From Archangium sp. (GTDB lineage: Bacteria; Myxococcota; Myxococcia; Myxococcales; Myxococcaceae), in contig JAEUJR010000142.1 of NCBI GenBank assembly GCA_016793585.1, positions 1 through 10,981 on the forward strand: DNA of 10,981 nt, written 5' to 3'. The position numbers and the translations under genes are program-made. Numbering within the stretch: the first letter of the stretch is position 1; the number at the start of each line of letters is the position of its first letter. Below, piece by piece: positions 7,706 to 10,981 of the stretch. The notes below the pieces were generated by a model. The model saw only the letters and a program-made list of their open reading frames with translations. It had not been told where the DNA came from and searched no databases.

Positions 7706-8695
7706 ATGTCGCTCGGCGTCTTCCTGCTCTCCCTCGCGCTCGCTGGTTCACCCGCCTCGACTGGGAAGGGCACGCGCTTCGAGCAGGGGCAGAAGCTGTT
7801 CAACCAGGGTGACTTCGAAGGCGCGCTCAAGCAGCTCGACGGCGCCGCGCAGGACGAACGCGACCCGGCCGTGCTCGAGAAGGTGCACCTGCTTCGCGGG
7901 CAGTGCTTCTCGGCCAGGCAGGACTTCATTCGCGCCGAAGACGCCTTCGCCCTCGCGCTCGAGTCGAACCCCGACGCGTCGCTCGACCCAGCGCGCGTCG
8001 ACCCGACGGTGGTGAAGCTGCTCGACGCCGTGCGGGTGCGGCTCACCGCGACGCTCATCGTCAACTCCACGCCGCCCGGCGCGAGCCTGTTCCTCGACTC
8101 GAAGAACGCCGGCGTGACACCGCAGACGGTGCAGGCGCCCATCGGCAAGCACCGCCTCGAAGCGCGCTGGGGTGACGGGCCGATGACGCCGGTCGACCTC
8201 GTCATCAGGCCGAAGAAGGAGATTCGCCTCGAGTTCGTGCAGGGCCAGGCCCCGCCGCCAGTGCTGGTGCCGATTCAGCCCGAGCAGAAGGCGCTGCGCG
8301 GCTACGGCGACGTGCGCGGCGTGCTCGATGCGTCGGCGGTCGCGGGCATTCCTCCGACCGGCGCGATGGAGCTCGGTGGTGGTTTCGAGTGGGGCTACCT
8401 GCGGCTGGGCCTCTACGCGCGCTTTCCGGCGTACTTCGGCGTGATTCCACGCGGGGCCTTCGTGGTGCCGGTGCTGCCGCGCTTCAACGTGTTCATCGAG
8501 GCGCACCTGCCGCTCCTGTTCCGCAACGGCGGCGTCGGCTTCGGCATCGGTGGCGCGGGCGGCGGCGAGTTTCTCATTCTGCCGTGGCTCGGGGCCTTCG
8601 CGCAGATTGGCGGCCAGCACCTCTTCATCAACCCGATGCGCGGCGACCCGACGACGTTCACGGCGACTGGTGGCGTACGGCTGCGCGTTCCCTGA
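7706..8695 (+). CDS. Exported TPR-PEGA protein with barrel-like C-terminal domain
   Basis: Predicted 329-residue envelope protein. The start at 7706 gives a hydrophobic signal peptide (MSLGVFLLSLALAGSPA) with no lipobox, so type I cleavage is expected near residue 18. A GTG at 7685 is the alternative; neither has a Shine-Dalgarno sequence. Residues about 24-110 form two TPR-like helical pairs (FEQGQKLFNQGDFEGALKQLDGA; HLLRGQCFSARQDFIRAEDAFALALESNP). A PEGA domain follows at about 114-178 (LIVNSTPPGASLFLDSKNAGVTP, then APIGKHRLEARW). Then comes a Pro-rich hinge, and from about 200 alternating aromatic/Gly strands (GGGFEWGYLRLGLYARFPAYFG, VFIEAHLPLLFRNGGVGFGIGGAGGGEFL) that look like a small outer-membrane beta-barrel, ending in RLRVP. 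This TPR-PEGA-barrel layout is common in Myxococcota. The role is unknown; periplasmic scaffolding at the outer membrane is a reasonable guess. Confidence 0.88.
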   Translation: MSLGVFLLSLALAGSPASTGKGTRFEQGQKLFNQGDFEGALKQLDGAAQDERDPAVLEKVHLLRGQCFSARQDFIRAEDAFALALESNPDASLDPARVDPTVVKLLDAVRVRLTATLIVNSTPPGASLFLDSKNAGVTPQTVQAPIGKHRLEARWGDGPMTPVDLVIRPKKEIRLEFVQGQAPPPVLVPIQPEQKALRGYGDVRGVLDASAVAGIPPTGAMELGGGFEWGYLRLGLYARFPAYFGVIPRGAFVVPVLPRFNVFIEAHLPLLFRNGGVGFGIGGAGGGEFLILPWLGAFAQIGGQHLFINPMRGDPTTFTATGGVRLRVP

Positions 8696-8733
8696 GCGGA
8701 ACTGTCAACGCAGACCAGCCCCGGTGGTGCAGG

Positions 8734-8755
8734 CGTGTCGCGGTGGGCGACCACG
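8734..8755 (+). terminator. Imperfect hairpin after the TPR-PEGA gene
   Basis: CGTGTCGC and GCGACCACG pair over eight positions with one bulged base and a 5-nt loop, 38 nt after the stop at 8695. There is no T-tract. The rest of the 155-nt spacer (8696-8850) shows no clear promoter, so this is a weak terminator call. Confidence 0.2.
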
Positions 8756-8850
8756 ACTGATCTCACCCAGTTCGTGCTCACACCCGAACGATGTCGCGGC
8801 CCTGACGGCGCCGGCCGGTGGTGGCATCGATGCTGCTCTGGCGACCGCGC

Positions 8851-10218
8851 ATGCGCGTCTCGTCGATGCTGGGCCTGGTGTTGTTCTTCGGCTGTGGTGG
8901 CAACGCGAAGCTCTCGGTGACGGAGTGCGAGGCGCTCGGCGTCGCCTTCGATGCCCCTTCGTGGTCGTTGCCAGATGACGCAGCAGTGCTGACGGCGACG
9001 GGCAGCTGCTCGGGCGCGGTCGACGGTCACGAGCTCGAGTGGAGCGTGATGGCTTCGGGGCACACCGAGCAGGGCAGTCAGCGGTCGGCGTGTCGTGACG
9101 GGCGCTTCTCGCTCCGCGTGCCGGTGGAGGCGTCTTCGGCGGCGTTCAGCTTCGAGGTGCAGCTCGCCGCAGGCCAGTGCCGGAGTGACGCTGCGCTCGC
9201 TTCCGTCACGCGCACGGTGGTGACGTCGGGCGGTGGCGCCGCAGGAGGCGGCGGGAGTGGTGGCGGCTCGGCGGGAGGTCTCGCGACCGGCGGAGGCAGC
9301 GCGCCGACGACGGGCCCGGGCGCGTGCACGGCGAGCGAGGTGTTCACGTTCTGCTCCGCGGCGCCGCGGCTCGGCCGGCCACCCGACGAGAGCGCCCTCA
9401 TCGCGCAGCTCGCTGCGCAGTACCCGAACGAGCTGAACCGGTGCGCGCGGCACAACGACGAGTTCAAGCGGCTCGCGCTCTCGGCCCTTCGCGCGAGAGA
9501 CCCACGCTGGGGCAACAACCTCGTGCGCGGCACCCCGGGCGACACCAACGGCAACGTCATCGGCTACTTCTACGGCAGCGGCGCTCCGACCGAAGGCAGC
9601 CCGCTCACGATGCTCGTGGAGATCGTCGGCAACTGCGAGACGCCTGCTCCGACAGGAGCGCGCAGCGCGACGTGGCGATTGGTCGCTCCGCAAGACAGTG
9701 ACCTCGGCCGCTGCTGCCAACCGGCGGGCACCGTCGGCGTCGACGCCAAGGCGTGGACGCTCTTGAACACCGGTGGTGGCTCGGCGGGTGGTGGTGGTTC
9801 GTGCGGCGACACCTTCTCGACGAACTACTGCATGGGCTCGCGCACACCGCCGAACGAGTCAGCGCTGATTCAACAGCTCGCCACGCAGCACCCGACCGAG
9901 TTCTACAACTGCGACCGGCATCAAGATGACTTCCTGCAGATCGTCGTGCGGGCGCTGCGCGCGAGAGACCCGCGCTGGGGCTTCAACTGGGTGCGCGGCA
10001 TGACGGGCGACTCGAACGGAGACGTCATCGGCTACTACTACGGGCCGGGCACGCCGACCGAAGGCAGCCGGTTCACCACCATCGTCGACATCGTCGGAGG
10101 GTGTGGCGCCGCCGGGAGCGGTGAGTCGGTGACGTGGCAGGTGTACGGCGAGGCGAACGCGACCGAGTGCTGCGCGCCCGCTGGCGCCGAGGCGTGGACG
10201 ATGGTGCCGCTGCGGTGA
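8851..10218 (+). CDS. Lipoprotein with a duplicated six-cysteine module
   Basis: Predicted 455-residue lipoprotein. The start at 8851 gives MRVSSMLGLVLFFGC (lipobox FFGC, Cys15); an in-frame ATG at 8830 or GTG at 8818 would only lengthen the n-region. Residues 16-125 form a domain with four cysteines (26, 53, 81, 110), unrecognised. A GGGSAGG linker (127-150) leads to module 1 (159-304); a second linker (308-317) leads to module 2 (318-452). The modules share 52 of 83 residues in an ungapped core (180-262 against 336-418), including ALRARDPRWG and VRG..GD.NG.VIGY.YG.G.PTEGS. All six cysteines correspond (159/318, 168/327, 198/354, 262/418, 288/440, 289/441), suggesting three conserved disulfides per module. 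I cannot assign the module to a known family. It is probably an outer-membrane-anchored binding or structural protein. The Uma2 remnant starts 27 nt after it. Confidence 0.87.
   Translation: MRVSSMLGLVLFFGCGGNAKLSVTECEALGVAFDAPSWSLPDDAAVLTATGSCSGAVDGHELEWSVMASGHTEQGSQRSACRDGRFSLRVPVEASSAAFSFEVQLAAGQCRSDAALASVTRTVVTSGGGAAGGGGSGGGSAGGLATGGGSAPTTGPGACTASEVFTFCSAAPRLGRPPDESALIAQLAAQYPNELNRCARHNDEFKRLALSALRARDPRWGNNLVRGTPGDTNGNVIGYFYGSGAPTEGSPLTMLVEIVGNCETPAPTGARSATWRLVAPQDSDLGRCCQPAGTVGVDAKAWTLLNTGGGSAGGGGSCGDTFSTNYCMGSRTPPNESALIQQLATQHPTEFYNCDRHQDDFLQIVVRALRARDPRWGFNWVRGMTGDSNGDVIGYYYGPGTPTEGSRFTTIVDIVGGCGAAGSGESVTWQVYGEANATECCAPAGAEAWTMVPLR
9325..9762 (+). repeat. Six-cysteine module, copy 1 (intragenic duplication)
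   Basis: Encodes residues 159-304 of the duplicated-module lipoprotein. Nucleotide similarity to copy 2 is clear, for example GCGCGAGAGACCC(A/G)CGCTGGGG near 9490 and 9958, so the duplication is moderately old but in one gene and in frame. Confidence 0.8.
9802..10206 (+). repeat. Six-cysteine module, copy 2 (intragenic duplication)
   Basis: Encodes residues 318-452 of the same lipoprotein. It is a little shorter than copy 1: three residues fewer between the second and third Cys and four fewer before the CysCys pair. Otherwise it is collinear. Confidence 0.8.
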
Positions 10219-10234
10219 GGTTCGCGGCTGAGGC

Positions 10235-10244
10235 AGGGGGAAGG
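10235..10244 (+). promoter_or_regulatory. Strong Shine-Dalgarno sequence before the Uma2 remnant
   Basis: AGGGGGAAGG lies directly before an ATG at 10246. That ATG opens only a nine-codon frame (MASAAAQPS, stop at 10273-10275), not the main Uma2 frame starting at 10272. This placement suggests that 10246 was the original Uma2 start before a one-base loss. Confidence 0.6.
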
Positions 10245-10245
10245 T

Positions 10246-10782
10246 ATGGCTTCCGCAGCGGCTCAGCCCTCATGACGTGGAAGGACTTCGTCGAGTTCGA
10301 GAAGAACAGCGACGAGAAGCACGAGTATCTGCGTGGCGAAGTCTGGGCGATGGCGGGAGGCACTCCCGAGCACGGCCGGTTGGCTGCCAACGCCATCGGA
10401 GAACTCCGGTCGTCGCTGAAGGGCCGGCCCTGCGTGGTGATGTCCTCCGACGTTCGGGTTCGGGTCCGCGACACGGATCGTTCGACTTACCCCGACACGT
10501 TCGTGGTCTGCGGCAAGCTGATCACCGACCCCGACGACGAGAACACGATCGTCAACCCTGTCGTCATCGTCGAGGTGCTCTCGCCAGGAACCGAAGCGAG
10601 CGATCGCGGCGAGAAGTTCGCCCACTACCAGCACCTCGAGTCGCTGAAGGACGACGTGCTGCTCTCGCGGCGCCGGCGCTTCGTGGCTCATGACGCCGTA
10701 TGGGCCGGGCCAGAAGCTTCCGCTCCCGTCTCTGGGCATCGAACTCGACCTCGACGCGCTGTACTTCAACCCTCTGGGCTGA
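10246..10782 (+). pseudogene. Uma2 family (DUF820) PD-(D/E)XK nuclease gene, apparently frameshifted at both ends
   Basis: The uninterrupted frame runs from ATG 10272 to 10847 (191 residues). Residues 1-137 are clear Uma2: MTWKDFVEFE, EKHEYLRGEVWAMAGGTPEHG, YPDTFVV (Asp75), VIVEVLSPGTEASDRGEKFAHY (Glu101, Lys115), so the nuclease core motif is intact. After about 10680 this frame gives unrelated Arg-rich sequence, whereas the +1 frame gives WLMTPYGPGQKLPLPSLG then IELDLDALYFNPLG and a stop at 10780-10782, a typical Uma2 C-terminus. The two parts total about 170 residues against the usual 180-190, so some 15 codons seem lost along with the frame. At the 5' end, the Shine-Dalgarno sequence serves ATG 10246, whose frame is one base off. 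The true stop at 10782 abuts the stop of the converging neighbour. Sequencing error is possible for the 5' slip but less so for the larger 3' loss. A shortened protein from 10272 might still be made. Confidence 0.7.
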
Positions 10783-10981
10783 TCAGCGGATCACCCGCGC
10801 GGCGATCTTCCACCGGGTCTGAGGTGCGCACCGCTCTTGCCAGGTGATCACCAGCGCGTCTTCGATGAACGCGAAGTTCGGGTAAGCCGCCTCGCAGAGC
10901 ACGTCGACGTCGAGCGCCACGGGAGGCGTCGTGAAGCCTGGCCGGGGCGGGCCTCCGAAGTCGGCGAAGGCGACGCCGCTG
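10783..10981 (-). CDS. Hypothetical protein, C-terminal part (5' end beyond window)
   Basis: On the minus strand a frame stays open from the window's right edge to a stop at 10783-10785, giving about 65 C-terminal residues. Visible pieces are GVAFADFGGPPRPGFTTPP, VALDVDVLCEAAYPNFAFI, EDALVITWQERCAPQTRWK and AARVIR at the end. Two cysteines are present and the composition is balanced, as in real genes here and unlike the Arg-rich shadow frames. No domain is recognised. The stop codon directly abuts the frame-corrected Uma2 stop at 10782, which supports both gene ends. Start, length and function lie outside the window. Confidence 0.6.
   Translation of the reverse strand, partial: SGVAFADFGGPPRPGFTTPPVALDVDVLCEAAYPNFAFIEDALVITWQERCAPQTRWKIAARVIR

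Noticed and set aside
8413..9720. Long minus-strand open frame of about 435 codons opposite the TPR-PEGA and six-cysteine genes
   Set aside because: Arg/Ala/His-rich composition, no domain or signal, and fully antisense to two well-supported genes; typical high-G+C shadow.

Overview
The window looks like chromosomal DNA of a myxobacterium (Myxococcota, probably suborder Cystobacterineae). This is inferred from three things: very high G+C with strong third-position bias; a Ser/Thr protein kinase with a C-terminal PEGA domain; and several lipoproteins with the Gly/Ser/Ala-rich linkers (GGS, TAGG, SAGG) common in that phylum. No rRNA, tRNA, CRISPR array, insertion sequence or phage gene is visible, and no gene-free stretch exceeds about 210 bases.

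Left part (1-2028): the 3' end of a membrane-anchored eukaryotic-type kinase is translationally coupled (ATGA) to a small Cys-containing lipoprotein. A DUF1304 membrane protein converges on that lipoprotein with a 3-nt gap. Middle-left (2029-4761): a divergent spacer (2029-2234) leads to a right-handed beta-helix lipoprotein with a TAGGS linker, then a VanW-family protein that starts right after a hairpin.

Middle (4676-6386): on the minus strand, an ankyrin-repeat protein followed by a GT1-type glycosyltransferase. The glycosyltransferase converges on and overlaps the vanW-like gene by 86 nt. Both minus-strand genes carry the same 13-nt element at the same distance before their start codon. 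A second divergent spacer follows (6387-6571).

Right part (6572-10981): three plus-strand genes for exported proteins: a beta-solenoid lipoprotein, a TPR-PEGA protein with a barrel-like C-terminus, and a lipoprotein with a duplicated six-cysteine module. After them comes a Uma2-family (DUF820) nuclease gene that appears damaged at both ends, and the 3' end of a minus-strand gene that runs off the window.

About half of the genes encode exported or lipid-anchored envelope proteins, and two carry PEGA domains. The window therefore reads as an accessory envelope/secretome region and not as one recognisable pathway. I found no convincing complete new defence or biosynthetic system. The most distinctive items are the duplicated six-cysteine module, the paired upstream elements, the decayed Uma2 gene and the very tight convergent gene ends.
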